Of a stretch of DNA of 64,000 nt, positions 1-44,460 are shown piece after piece; positions within the stretch are counted from its first letter, which is position 1; each line of letters starts with the position of its first letter. The DNA is from Gerris lacustris (lineage: Eukaryota; Arthropoda; Insecta; Hemiptera; Gerridae), in the NCBI GenBank assembly GCA_951217055.1, contig OX578286.1, positions 9,092,033 to 9,156,032 of the forward strand, read 5' to 3'. Under the pieces are notes generated by a model that saw nothing but the letters and a program-made list of their open reading frames with translations, searched no databases and was not told the DNA's origin. Position numbers and translations under genes: made by a program.

Positions 1-690
1 AGAAATCAATATTATAAATATAACCTGATTAGACGTAACCTACCTCTTTTCTGTAAGTCATGTTTAAACTTAGTTATGAAGTCATACGACATTTTAAAAT
101 GACGCTAAAATTAAAGTATCCCGGCAATCAAAAGTATCGTCTTATTTAAACTCTCTAATATTTTTTAAAAAAAGCCGTTAACCTGTCGAGTTATTCAGTT
201 AAAAAAAAATACTACTTGATAAAAAAACAGGCAACACTGATTTCTTTAAAGAATAATAGGTTAGCTCTACTGTTACTTTCCACCACGATTTTTACTTTCC
301 GCCACGATTTTCACAACTAGGCAGTAATGGGATCCCTTCTGGAGGAAAAAGGTAATTAAAATCGTTATTCATGTAATTGTAACGCTATTGTGAGTTACAA
401 TTCTATTGTTTACTTAAATTTTGATACGTTTTCATTTCGCCAAGTTGGTACTTGCATTTTATTGATGTATGTTGCATGTATTGTATGTATGTTATCCTGC
501 GTCTACCGTGGGGTATCACCTCTTGCGGTAGCTAGCTTCATAAGCTTTTCTTTCACGTTGTGTGCCCAAATCCTTTATTTCCCTTTATTTATAATAACTC
601 AACTTCTCCAAAAGAGTACTCCTAGGTTTCTTGAATTGTTATAACACATTTCATGTAACTCAAAATAACTAGGCATCGCAAGACTCTATC
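1..690. other. Unassigned AT-rich sequence
   Basis: An open frame of 84 codons begins with GTG at 390, but it has no domain, no splice context and hydrophobic low-complexity content. I treat it as noncoding. Upstream RhoGEF exons could lie here or further left; none was recognised. Confidence 0.5.
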
Positions 691-1342
691 ATTGAAGCGA
701 GCGTATTGCAATAAAATACTGAATATTGAAATTTGTTTATCATGATGAATGTCATAGTTGAAGATAAGTGGAAGAGGGTAGTGTGGAGTAGAGTGGGGGT
801 ACTCGGTACAAAGCTTTACTTCCTAAACAAACCTACACACTATAAGAATCTGAACCACCCATAATAGCTTTTAAACTAATATTATAAATGTATCACTTCA
901 TTACTCAAATACTACTGCTTGTATCAAGTTGAAATTTTACATACTTGTTTCAATTGTACTTTAGACGATGTACATGAACTTTTATTAAAATCGTTACGTT
1001 AGAACGTAAGATATCGGTAAAAAGGTTGTTTTCTCTATTTTAATCGATTAGGTCCGCTTTAATAGTTTTAGCGATCTTTATTAATTCATAGCGGTGTCGC
1101 TGTTGGTTTTACTAAAAAATGTTCGTCTCATCGAATAGATGATGATAGAATCTTTTCCCGTCCTGAAATTCCAATTTAATTTTTGAACCTCTCGTTGACG
1201 CGAGCGTTGCGCGCGAACTCTTAAACGGATCACGCTGTCCACCGAACTTAGCCTGAGTATTAGTAAGAGGATCATGTATACCAAATTTCAACTAAATCGG
1301 TCAACTTTTACTCAAGTTATCGTCACACGCGTAAACGTTACT

Positions 1343-1374
<32 letters not shown>

Positions 1375-1426
1375 GCATATTTCGTTGAATGTAAGAAGCG
1401 CTTACATCGCTTACGCTCGCTTCAAT
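691..1426 (+). mobile_element. TATC-flanked MITE (736 bp), copy 1
   Basis: A perfect 15-bp terminal inverted repeat, ATTGAAGCGAGCGTA at 691-705 and its complement at 1412-1426. It is flanked by TATC on both sides (687-690 and 1427-1430), a likely 4-bp target duplication. A (GACA)n tract sits at about 1344-1369. No transposase is present. A second copy in inverted orientation lies at 62142-62880 and diverged pieces near 9.2-10.3 kb and 54.16 kb. Confidence 0.85.
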
Positions 1427-2226
1427 TATCTATAACTCTGCACTACTTAATAAGTAATATTCAGGATTAATAATCCTTGTAAAACAACCACTATTATAAC
1501 AGTAATCAACTCTTCACAGGAATCGAAAATAATCAAAAGGGAAGTTCACCGAGTTTTTTTTGCTTGTAATCCAATTGTTTTGTTAAAAAGAGCGCTAGTG
1601 AAAGTTGTTAGCTGATATCACACGATACCTTGTTTGTTTTTAAAATACACGAGTTACTTTTTTCTTCCTTTAATTCAAAATGGTACTTGCGTCCGAAACT
1701 TTTATCATTTTCATCAATGCCTTTTTGTTTTTCTAATTAACAATGATAGAAAACTTAATTAGATGAAACCAGACGAATTATACAACAGATAAATTAATGT
1801 GAATAATACTAGGACTGTATTGTTTGAATTATTTTTTTACAGAAAAAAAGGAAAAGATTTATAAAGTCTATAAGTTAAAAATCTTTCACCATCTCTAACC
1901 CCCCAACATCTGTATTATTTTGTAGTTATTTTTATATCACGCAATATAAGAAAGAAAATAATTTGAAAGTGCATAATATAAAGAAAGAAAAATAAAATAG
2001 TCTCAGAATTATGTGGCAAGTATCTTCCACGCGTCCTATCGATTGGTCTGATTAAAATTGAAAGTCGGGTTGTTTGGACCTGTTTCGATTCTCAGTGGGG
2101 TGACAGTTATTTTTATTTAATATTGGGAAAGTAATGAGCGTAGAAGGTTGATTATGAGAACGTTTGGCTAGTTATGACCCTTCCGTCAACTTTTCTTTAA
2201 ATCGGACAAGTAGTTCTTCTAGATAT
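1427..2226. other. No gene seen
   Basis: AT-rich, with no long open frame, no inverted repeats of note and no recognised element. Confidence 0.5.
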
Positions 2227-3562
2227 GGAGCAATAATGTTGAACAACATCAGACCATCAGTTTGATATGATACCAAATCGTTTTCGCTGATGACAATCGA
2301 TTACTCCCTGAAGACATAAAAAATAAACTCCATCTTTAGTATTATATGTTCAATGCTCCTGTTATACCTTTTTTTATGGGGGCTAGTAAAAAATGTTGAA
2401 CAACATCAGACCAGATATGGGGGCTAGTAATAATGTTGAACAAAATCAGACCAGATATGGGGGTTAGCAATAATGTTGAACAACATCAGACCAGATATGG
2501 GGGTTAGCAATAATATTGAACAATATCAGACCAGATACGGGGGTTAGCAATAATGTTGAACAACATCAGACCAGATATGGGGGTTAGCAATAATGTTGAA
2601 CAACATCAGACCAGATATGGGGGTTAGCAATAATGTTGAACAACATCAGACCAGATATGGGGGTTAGCAATAATGTTGAACAACATCAGACCAGATATGG
2701 GGGTTAGCAATAATGTTGAACAACATCAGACCAGATATGGGGGTTAGCAATAATGTTGAACATCAGACCAGATACGGGGGTTAGCAATAATGTTGAACAA
2801 CATCAGACCAGATATGGGGGTTAGCAATAATGTTGAACAACATCAGACCAGATATGGGGGTTAGCAATAATGTTGAACAACATCAGACCAGATATGGGGG
2901 TTAGCAATAATGTTGAACAACATCAGACCAGATATGGGGGTTAGCAATAATGTTGAACAACATCAGACCAGATATGGGGGTTAGCAATAATGTTGAACAA
3001 CATCAGACCAGATATGGGGGTTAGCAATAATGTTGAACATCAGACCAGATATGGGGGTTAGCAATAATGTTGAACAACATCAGACCAGATATGGGGGTTA
3101 GCAATAATGTTGAACAACATCAGACCAGATATGGGGGTTAGCAATAATGTTGAACAACATCAGACCAGATATGGGGGTTAGCAATAATGTTGAACAACAT
3201 CAGACCAGATATGGGGGTTAGCAATAATGTTGAACAACATCACACCAGATATGGGGGTTAGCAATAATGTTGAACAACATCACACCAGATATGGGGGTTA
3301 GCAATAATGTTGAACAACATCACACCAGATATGGGGGTTAGCAATAATGTTGAACAACATCAGACCAGATATGGGGGTTAGCAATAATGTTGAACAACGT
3401 CAGACCAGATATGGGGGTTAGCAATAATGTTGAACAACATCAGACCAACCGTTTGATACGATACCAAATCTTTTTCGGTGATGACAATCGATTACTCCCT
3501 GAAGACATAAAAAATAAATTCCATCTTTAGTATTATATGATCAATGCTCCTGTTATACCTTC
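2227..3562 (+). repeat. 40-bp minisatellite with duplicated flank
   Basis: About 26-27 head-to-tail copies of a 40-bp unit between about 2390 and 3446, each carrying the palindrome ATGTTGAACAACAT. Two units lack three bases (about 2757 and 3037). Three adjacent units share a G-to-C change (CACACC, 3241-3330), which points to local homogenisation. One extra unit (2233-2256) with a 115-bp tail stands left of the array, and the same tail follows the last unit (3446-3562). The array therefore sits between two direct copies of that tail. Confidence 0.95.
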
Positions 3563-3740
3563 TTTTAGCTTGGAAACAAAACATTACTTCATTTGTAGGT
3601 AGATTAAGATGAACTTATAAAAATTATAGTGTGCACATGGTACTTACGTCTGTAAACTTTATAATTCATCAAATAGCTAAGATAATGTCATTCATGATGT
3701 GTGATACTTTGTTATCGAGGGTATAGATATTTGATTGCAG

Positions 3741-35018
<31,278 letters not shown>

Positions 35019-35129
35019 AGAAAAACATTACAACATAACCATTAGTTTTATGTTAACTAATATGTTTTCGTATTAGGTATTTGATATTTATAAATATCAA
35101 CTTTGTAATGTTTACGATAAGTTTTAAGT

Positions 35130-35140
35130 AATAAAATAAA
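35130..35140 (+). terminator. Candidate polyadenylation signals of the RhoGEF gene
   Basis: Two overlapping AATAAA hexamers 112 bases after the stop codon, in AT-rich sequence. In DNA this AT-rich such hexamers are common by chance, so the cleavage site is unproven. Confidence 0.4.
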
Positions 35141-36040
35141 TAACATATAAGTATTTAAAATATTGAAGTCACTAATAGATAAGGCAAGATAAGAGAGACG
35201 ATTTTAATAGAATTAATTATTTCAAATTAACAGAATTTGAAGTCGATATTAATTTTAATTTCAACACTTCAATAAGGTTAGTGATGATAAAATCCTTCTA
35301 CAAATGGAAAAAGCAGAAATTTTATAGTTTACTTTGTGCCTGAATCGTTGAAAGATCACAGAAAACAAAATAAACGTCAAATTTGTTTAAAAACATCAAA
35401 AGTTGTTTAGAGTCTACATATTATAAACAAATCAGACGTTAACTTTGGCTTTTATACAGCCCGTAGAAACAAAGCTGACATTAAATTTTACATTTGTAAA
35501 AAACTCAGATACATATAACATTCAATTTGATTAAGTTAACAACCTAAATATTGAATTTTACAAAAATATTTACATGTCAATTCAGAGTGCCTTTACAAAA
35601 ATATAAATTAAATAAATACCTAAAGTTAAAAAAAAAAAAAAAAATTATTCCTCGCACATTTGTTTTTCAATTTAAAATAATTTATATTTTTGTTATTTAA
35701 TAATGATAACAAAATTACTATGTAATGTTTTCTCCTTCTGTTGATTGAAGAAAAGAAGAAGAAATAAATCAAATTAATAATTTTATTATGATTATTAAGT
35801 ATTTTTTGTTTTTTATAAAAAAGTTAAATTATGTGTTTCTTTTGTAATATATATCAATAGACGATAGTTTTTCTTTGATGTAATTTCTCAAAGAATTGAA
35901 AACAAAAAGGCCTTTACTTTTTTACTAATAATGTTTTAATTAATACTATTATAATTGTATAGACGAGGCCGTGAAGTCATTTCGAAATGAAGAAAGATGA
36001 TTTTTCTGTTAAAAGTTATTTTTATTGAATAAAATCAGTT
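35141..36040. other. AT-rich sequence downstream of RhoGEF
   Basis: Possibly 3' UTR in its first part. Contains a poly-A run near 35630 and no gene. Confidence 0.45.
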
Positions 36041-36052
36041 TTTAACTACAAG

Positions 36053-36548
36053 TAGGTTGTCTTCTTGACAACTTAGTTGTCTTCTTGACAACCTAGTTGT
36101 CTTCTTGACAACCTAGTTGTCTTCTTGACAACCTAGTTGTCTTCTTGGCAACATAGTTGTCTTCTTGACGACCTAGTTGTCTTCTTGACGACCTAATTGT
36201 CTTCTTGACGACCTATTTGTCTTCTTGACGACCTAGTTGTCTTCTTGACGACCTAATTGTCTTCTTGACAACCTAGTTGTCTTCTTGAAAACATAGTTGT
36301 CTTCTTGACAACCTAGTTGTCTTCTTGACAACCTAGTTGTCTTCTTGACAACCTAGTTGTCTTCTTGGCAACATAGTTGTCTTCTTGACGACCTAGTTGT
36401 CTTCTTGACGACCTAGTTGTCTTCTTGACGACCTAGTTGTCTTCTTGACAACCTAATTGTCTTCTTGGCAACCTAATTGTCTTCTAGACAACCTATTGTC
36501 TTCTTGACAACCTAGTTGTCTTCTTGACAACCTAGTTGTCTTCTTGAC
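36053..36548. repeat. 20-bp hairpin minisatellite
   Basis: About 25 copies of GTTGTCTTCTTGACAACCTA. Each unit holds the inverted repeat GTTGTC/GACAAC around TTCTT. Variants are GACGAC, GGCAAC and one GAAAAC. The order of variants repeats along the array (a GGCAACATA unit followed by GACGACCTA units occurs twice), showing a longer duplication. Confidence 0.95.
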
Positions 36549-36549
36549 A

Positions 36550-37660
36550 TAGGGCTGTGGAGACAAGTAAAAAAGTAATCAATGTATTGGAATAAGACAA
36601 AGTTTTAAATCTGATACAAGAAGAGAAAGAATTGTGTAAAGGAAGATTCAGTGTCAGCGCCGGCACTACAGTGTTCTCTGCCGGCAAATAGTTTTGGCAT
36701 AGAATTAAATGGTGGCATAGAAATTAAATTTTGATGCAGGGGGGTGTACAATAACTATTTTCATTTTTATTATCGGTGATGTCAATATGTTTAGACTTTT
36801 TAGAGAAGAAATTCCATCTTTGCTTCTACTGGGCCACCCTAATTATAAAATTAATTGTAAAAAAGAGAGAATTTTAAAATTGTCAAATAGAATATTTACG
36901 TATAAATGCAATATACAACTAGAATATCAAATTAATGAAGATAAAAAAGCACTTTGCTATCTTAATTAGTCATGATTCTAAACTTAAACACAAATAGTAT
37001 GACTTCCGTAGGTCCGACATCTTGGGTGAGCTAGCTTAGTTCATGCAATCGAAAGCAAAATGGAGTCACTTTGACTCCGCTCAACTCTGCTCCACTTCTG
37101 ATGGCCACTCTGCTTTAATTTTTGAACAAATATTTAAATTTGACTCTAAATTCAAAGATTGAATCAAAATTAAACATCCATTCACATTTTATCTTGTTTC
37201 ATTAGCACTGAAAATGATGTTTAACGCTTGAAAACTGCCTTTGTACAATAAAGTTAATTTTTGAAGAGAAATCTTTCTTTCTTTCTATAAAGTAAAATAA
37301 GTCGAAAGTAAAATCGGAATGAAAAGTTTACTGTCTAAAATTGGTGTTAGTCTTATTTATTTTTTTTAATAAAACAAATTTAACATATTTTAAAGTACCA
37401 AACTCATTTGAGATATTTAATGAGGTATCATATCTAAAATTTAAGCCATTAACAGCTTACTCAAGCTGATTATTTTTGATGTTTTAAATTTGTTGACCAA
37501 ATTATTATAAAGTGGATACATATTTAGATATAACGAAGAAATAGGCAGAGATAACTCTCTTTTAATTATAAAGGTAATTGTATCCCTGAGATGTTTAAAT
37601 CTTTATTTTTACTACTACACTGAATTTTTCTCTAACACATTTCTACCCACCTCGCCAGCA
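36550..37660. other. Intergenic sequence, no gene seen
   Basis: A 60-codon frame at 36787 has no recognisable domain. Nothing else noted. Confidence 0.45.
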
Positions 37661-37669
37661 TTTTAAAAT

Positions 37670-38345
37670 GAGGAGCCTAGTATCAAAGATGGACATTCGA
37701 CATTTTTTCCGAATTTCAGTTATCGATTGTTTCTTATAGATTTTAGGCTGCTGCATCAGATTCTGCTATCTATTTGCATAAAAAACGACCAGAAAAGGGG
37801 TAAAAATGCAATAATATTTGTAGTTTTGTTTCAAATACGGACAAGTCAACACACGTTTTGCTTCAAAAGTGGACATAACCGAAACAGCCAATCAGGAGAC
37901 TGCATTTTACTAACTCGTTCCTATGATGCACTGCGGGCTTTAGCATCTGAATACCAACCCCTACCATTTTGTCATACATGTTTAGAAAAATGATACCCTG
38001 AGGGGAAATCGAGAAATCAATTTTAGCTCTAAATTTGGGGGCACTACCCCCTAAGAACTCTGAAAAACTTGAAAAAAAGCATTATTTTCAACGTAATTTT
38101 GCTTCAAAAACGGACAATACCTTGTTTTTGTTTCAAAAGCGGACAAATCCACTTTTTAACTCCATTTAGCAGCTAATATATCAAAGAAATTCACGTTTTC
38201 AGTACTTCTAACTAGTTTTGAGTCTATTAAGAATCTACAGAAAAAAATCATTGCTCTAGCACCTGTAGAATTTGAGCTACAGTTTTTCGGCTCTCCTGTA
38301 AAATTTTGATATGTGCTCTTGTCCGTCTTTGATACTAGGCTCCTC
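37670..38345. mobile_element. GAGGAGCC MITE, copy 1 (676 bp)
   Basis: Ends GAGGAGCCTAGTATCAAAGA and complement, with AAAT on both sides (37666-37669 and 38346-38349), a 4-bp target duplication. The interior at about 37976-38090 matches an arm of the 11902-13163 fold-back. No transposase. Confidence 0.88.
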
Positions 38346-38349
38346 AAAT

Positions 38350-39070
38350 AATCACTTAAATTTAAAAATCCTACTTTCTTAAATAAAATTACTTTAAAAC
38401 GGAGAGAGATTCTTGGTTTATAATGTGAGTTTTCGATCCTAATAATTCATTTAATTAAAAAAAAAATAAGATTTAAAATTATAAAATTAAACCCAATTTT
38501 AAACAAATGAACTTCCGAAAGATCTTATTTTATAAAAAAAAAAAAAAATCAATGATTCAAAAAGTCTAACTTTGTAAAATTAATAAATATATATTTATAA
38601 AAATATAATTATACAAATTTTTTCATCCTATTTCTTATTATTAAAAAAAATAAAAAAATCTTTAAATACTTTATTTATATAATATATATAAAAAAATAGA
38701 TTATAGATTTAAATGAGAATTTTTTTTTAATAAATGATTAAAAGTCTCCATCCTGTGATAGCTTTGTAAAGAGAGAGTTTAATCCTTTTATGTGTGTGTG
38801 TATTATTTAATTATTAAATATTATTTTTTTCGGTGCAGTTATATATTTATTGATTATTAGATAATATTTAATATGATAAACTAGTATTTTTTATTTAAAT
38901 CTTTTAGTTCCTAGTTTATTTTATCCCCTTCATCTTCTGTTCCCACCTACACATACTCACCTCATACTTATTTACGAGTATCCATTTCTTTGATCTGTAA
39001 ATTACAGTCAGTTGTTCCACATTTTTATATTATCTTTTGTTTTGTATTACTCCTGACACTATCGTATCAG
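38350..39070. other. Very AT-rich intergenic sequence
   Basis: Poly-A/T tracts; no gene or recognised element. Confidence 0.5.
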
Positions 39071-39071
39071 C

Positions 39072-39290
39072 ACTTCTTTAGATTGTTACTCCACTTATAA
39101 AAAAAAAGAGGAGAGTAACAATCTAAAGGTGTTCAGAATTTTCTTCTTTAGACTGTTACTCCCCTTATAAAAACAGAAGTGTGATATTCCTTTGTCCCAA
39201 ATTAGTACATTGGACTAAACATTCCTTTGTCTTAATAGTTATTCTAAAAAAGAACAAAATACATAGGGGAGTAACAATCTAAATACAAGT
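39072..39290 (+). mobile_element. GTTACTCCCC MITE, copy f
   Basis: Left end intact (ACTTCTTTAGATTG). The right end runs into a TA microsatellite (AATCTAAATACAAG), so the last bases are altered. Confidence 0.82.
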
Positions 39291-40306
<1,016 letters not shown>

Positions 40307-40310
40307 ATTT

Positions 40311-41011
40311 GAGGAGCCTATAGTATCAAAGACGGACATTCGAAATTTTTTCCGAATTTCAGTTATCGATTGTTTCTTACAGATTTTTGGCCGCTGCATC
40401 AGATTTTGCTATCCATTTGCATCAAAAACGACCAGAAAAGGGGTAAAAATGCAATAATATGTGTAGTTTTGTTTCAAATACGGACAAGTCAACACGTGTT
40501 TTGCTTCAAAAGTGGACATAACCGAAACAGCCAATCAGGAGGCTGCAATTTACTTACTCATTCCCATGATGCACAGAGGGCTTTAACATCTGAATACCTA
40601 CTCCTACCATATTTGGCATACATGTTTAGAAAAATTATACCCCGAGGGGAAATCGAGAAATTAATTTTAGCTCTAAATTTGGGGGTACTACCCCCCAAAA
40701 ACTCTGAAAGACGTGAAAAAAAATATATTTCTCCAATATTATTATTCTAACAATTATTTTCCATGTCGTCCAAACGGACAAAACCTGGTTTTTGTTTCAA
40801 AAGCGGACAACTCCACTTTTTAACTCCATTTTGCGCTAAAATATCAGAGTAATTCACGTTTTCAGAACTTCTAACTAGTTTTGAGTCTATTAAGAATGTA
40901 CAGAAAAAAAAAATCATAGCTCTAGTACCAGTAGAATTTGAGCTACAGTTTTTCGGTTCTCCTGTAAAATTTTGAAACGTGCTCTTGTCCGTCTTTGATA
41001 CTAAGCTCCTC
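40311..41011. mobile_element. GAGGAGCC MITE, copy 2 (701 bp)
   Basis: Same ends and inside as copy 1, with ATTT on both sides (40307-40310 and 41012-41015). The same fold-back-derived piece is at about 40612-40730, so it was acquired before the family spread. Confidence 0.88.
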
Positions 41012-41281
41012 ATTTTAATTAGTCCTCCCTCTATTAATTTTAATGATTTATTTTTATCCACAAAAAACGCATTTTTTTTAATTTTACATTGTCACAATTT
41101 GAACACATTGACCAGGGTGAAATATATTGAACACCAGGTGGTGGTCAATATATTTTTATTTATCTTAATCAACATTGACAGGCTACTGAAAAAATGCTCC
41201 CTAGGCATTTTGCATACTGACTGCACGTTTTATAGTTTGACAATTTGATAAGGGTGTTTTGTACAATAATTTTAATTTAAA

Positions 41282-41425
41282 ATCAAATTATTATTATTAT
41301 TAACAATGGAAGATAGGCAGAGAAAAATAGTCTACAGCACCGGGACTCGAACCACACGCCTCTTTATTTCCAGTTTAGCGCCCTTACCAACTAAGCTACA
41401 CTGAAGAATAATTTCCTCTGTCAAT
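41282..41425 (-). mobile_element. Inverted-repeat element with tRNA-like core, copy 3 (partial)
   Basis: On the - strand: AGTGTAGCTTAGTTGGTAAG (A box), the loop CTGGAAA, and GTGGTTCGAGTCCCGGTGCT (B box). The anticodon-type stem is lost by mutation but the loop is unchanged. Confidence 0.7.
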
Positions 41426-41594
41426 TACCATACCTAGTCTCGAATTAAGCTTTCAAATTTTCCACAAGTCTAGGAGTCAACAATTACGACAATAGAACTA
41501 GACCGAGAATCATCGCTTATAATTATAAAGTATCCAATTAGTACCTACTATAATTTACAATAAGTTTTCAAACAGGCATTTCTTACAAATATAT

Positions 41595-41960
41595 TTTTCT
41601 AACCTGGGGTTAGACCCATATTGAGAGCGGCGCCGACTCCATGGGGCCCAAGGGGCTCGAGCCCTCCAAATGTTAAGTCTAGGGGGGTTTAGCCCCACAA
41701 AAAAAATAGAAAAATAAATATTACAATAGTTATTTATGTAACTAGGCAGCAAAATGGAATTTTACTGACGAGTGATTAGATTAGCCTCCGAGCCGAAGGC
41801 GAGGACAGGCTATGATAATTAACTGCCGAGGCGAAGCCGAGGCAGGTAATTTACCTATTTGACTGCCGAGGCGAAGCCGAGGCAGGCAATGAATGAACGA
41901 GGCAGAAATGTTTCCTTTGCTGCCTTGTTGCATACAATATTTTATCTACTTGCGGAAGAA
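41595..41960. repeat. GC-rich repeat patch
   Basis: 41600-41700 resembles a hAT end with GGGGCCCAAGGGGCTCGAG. 41765-41900 holds repeats of ACTGCCGAGGCGAAGCCGAG, themselves partly palindromic. Element borders are not clear. Confidence 0.45.
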
Positions 41961-42560
41961 AAATGAAGCTGCTAAAATGTTATCTTTATTAATATAAAAC
42001 ATAGTTAATAACTATGTGTCATATTTATAAAGATAATAACATATGTATTAACTAAAATTAATGTTCAAATAAGAAACTTGGGAATAATAACAATAAGTGA
42101 AAAGCAAACTCAATCTATAACAACAAAATACAAAACACACGTTTATAACACACATAACTTCTGAATGAATAATGCACGCAATATAAAATATTTATTTATA
42201 TTTTTACTAAAAAATTAATAAAAGTGTTAAAGATATCTTCTATTGCTTAAAAGAAAAGAAGTAACTAGGATACATCAAGAAAAGTAGCTAGTCTAATCTA
42301 GAAAGACTTCAATAATAAAAATAATATGGATGTTCAATGTTTACATGACGCTACAGTTTAGTTAGTGACCCTACTATTTTTTTTAATTAAAGATCTACTA
42401 ATCATTGAACTTATTTAACAGAATTAACAAATATAAACAAATTATTTTATTATTAATACGTTTATTTATTATTAAATATTACTTATTTAACTATAATATA
42501 TAACGTTATAAGATCGAGATAATAGTATAAACTGTTCTTGCCCAAATAAGAGGTTATGAC
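41961..42560. other. AT-rich intergenic sequence, no gene seen
   Basis: No open frame or repeat of note. Confidence 0.5.
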
Positions 42561-42564
42561 ACGC

Positions 42565-42765
42565 AGTGGTAAACACTGTTACTTTCTCTGCCTAGGCAGG
42601 GAAATATTTCCCTGCCTAGGCAGAGAAAGTATTTTCCTGACTGTTTTAACTACTTTCCTGCCTGTTTTTAATATTTTAATGACAAATCAGGGAAATAGTA
42701 CTTTCCAGCCTAAAAACAGTTAAGTAATGTTTAATTTTGCTGCCGCGAGTAGATAAAATAATTAG
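42565..42765 (+). mobile_element. TGCCTAGGCA element, copy B, with 52-bp perfect palindrome
   Basis: Starts CAGTGGTAAACACTGTTACT and ends near CTGCCGCGAGTAGATAAA. Positions 42580-42631 form a perfect spacer-free palindrome with TGCCTAGGCA in each half. Copy A (31931-32302) has one half only. Confidence 0.68.
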
Positions 42766-43070
42766 TAAGCTTTAGAGTGACACTGAATAGATAGAGGCAA
42801 CTGAGTAAGTAACTATAATTATTATTGAAACAGCAAATTACTGAATATTTTCTACTAGGCCTACATAATATTTAGCTTTTACTATCAGGAAGTCTTTTAA
42901 TTCTCCAAAATAAATAATAAATACGTATTCAAACAATAAATCTTGGATAAATGGAGGGTGGTTACATATTAACTAAGCAAAACTGTAATACACGTCAAAA
43001 CCTTGAAAACATCATCAATTCAATGGCCAGCCCCATTGAGAGAGGGCGGCAGGAAAGGCAATATTTATTA

Positions 43071-43791
43071 CAGTAGAGTCTCGCTAGTCCGGACATCCGT
43101 ATAATCCGGACGGGCCAAAACCTATGTACAATTTGGAACTAGGGTTATTCAGATTTATGAATTGTTGAGATTATCGGGGTTTCTGCTTTTATTGTCTATT
43201 ACCATTTATAAAATTGTTCCTAGTATAGCTTACAGGTGTACATTCCAACGTTCGACACGAGGAATACCTGGTATTTCTATTAAAAATAAACAGATTTAGA
43301 ATAATTATGAGTAAGAACATCGATAAATCTGTTTCGGTTCCATAGAAATGTGGGGCGGAAGATATAAAGGTAGAGTATTCTAGAAAATAAAATTATATAT
43401 GAGATGAGGAGAGGATTTTAAGAAACACGTAGAGGCGGTTCAACGGGGTTCCGTGAAATTTCGCCAATCCGCCAGTGTACAATGTCATAATTTTTTGTGA
43501 AATGATTAGGCGTTGGTCGAATTTTATTTCGGAACATAGCTTGTTTCCCTAGAAGTCTCTTCTATACCTGCACCTGCGTAATAGATTGCCATTTTAATAT
43601 AATTTAATGGATATTCGGACTGGTGACAGAACAGTCTTTGAGACTAATAGAAGTATTTTTTTTACGATAAAAATCTCGATTTAAATATTTTTACCCAACT
43701 TAAAATTATTTTATAAACATTTTAAAACTGATTCCGTTTAATTCGGACTTTCGGTAATCCGGACAGGGTCCGGATTAGCGAGACTCTACTG
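43071..43791. mobile_element. pogo-like MITE (721 bp)
   Basis: Ends CAGTAGAGTCTCGCTAGTCC and complement (with TCCGGA repeats behind), flanked by TA (43069-43070, 43792-43793). This end is typical of pogo/Tigger elements. No transposase. Confidence 0.88.
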
Positions 43792-44080
43792 TATATGCTT
43801 CACTACGGACTGTATTATTTTTAATTTGATGGATTTATAAACTACCATCAAGAAGCATTTTAAATATTTTACCAAGCAAGAATATCTAGATTCTATCACT
43901 CCCCCTTATTTCTATACCCCCTCCCCTTTGATAATATAAGTTATAAATATCCCAAATTAGTAATTGATTTCGACTACTTCAGAAAAATTCTTAAAAGACA
44001 ACTTTCCGGGAAAAGCAGTGGTACTTTCCTTCTGTAAACTACGGTGTCTTTTCACATCCCTGTGTTTCCTGTCCGGTACT

Positions 44081-44460
44081 CTTTTAGTTTGGTACCCCCC
44101 TATGGGGGGGGGGGGTACCAAACTAAAATAGGCGCCATGTGGCAGCACTTTAGTTTGGTACCTCCCCGTTTATTTTTATTTAAATACATGATGAAATGGT
44201 ATTTTATACAATTAAAAAATTAACAATCTTAATAGGGGAATGTTCAAAAGCAGTGGGGCTTTTGTGTGGGGTTGAGAAAGGGGAAAGAAAGAGAAGAAAA
44301 AGATAGGGGGGTACCAAAGTAAAAGAGGCGCTCCTATACGCCTCTTTTAGTTTGATACCCCCCTAAGATAAAGGAATAATTTAGTAGGGGGGGGGGGGGG
44401 GGGGTACCAAACTAAAAGAGGTGTATAGGGTCGCCTCTTTTAGTTTGGTACCCCCCTAAG
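44081..44460. repeat. Nested GGTACC inverted repeats with long G/C runs
   Basis: CTTTTAGTTTGGTACCCCCC and complement occur alternately at 44081, 44107, 44146, 44312, 44347, 44402 and 44440, forming several nested stems. Two G-runs of 12 or more lie inside. A single complement copy also lies at about 45945, so one element may reach from here to 45965, with a hAT MITE inside it. Confidence 0.65.

Noticed and set aside
390..644. 84-codon open frame near the left edge
   Set aside because: Starts with GTG, low-complexity hydrophobic content, no domain and no splice or start context.
36053..36548. Regular 20-bp repeats considered as a CRISPR array
   Set aside because: There are no unique spacers; the units are simple head-to-tail minisatellite copies in a eukaryotic genome.
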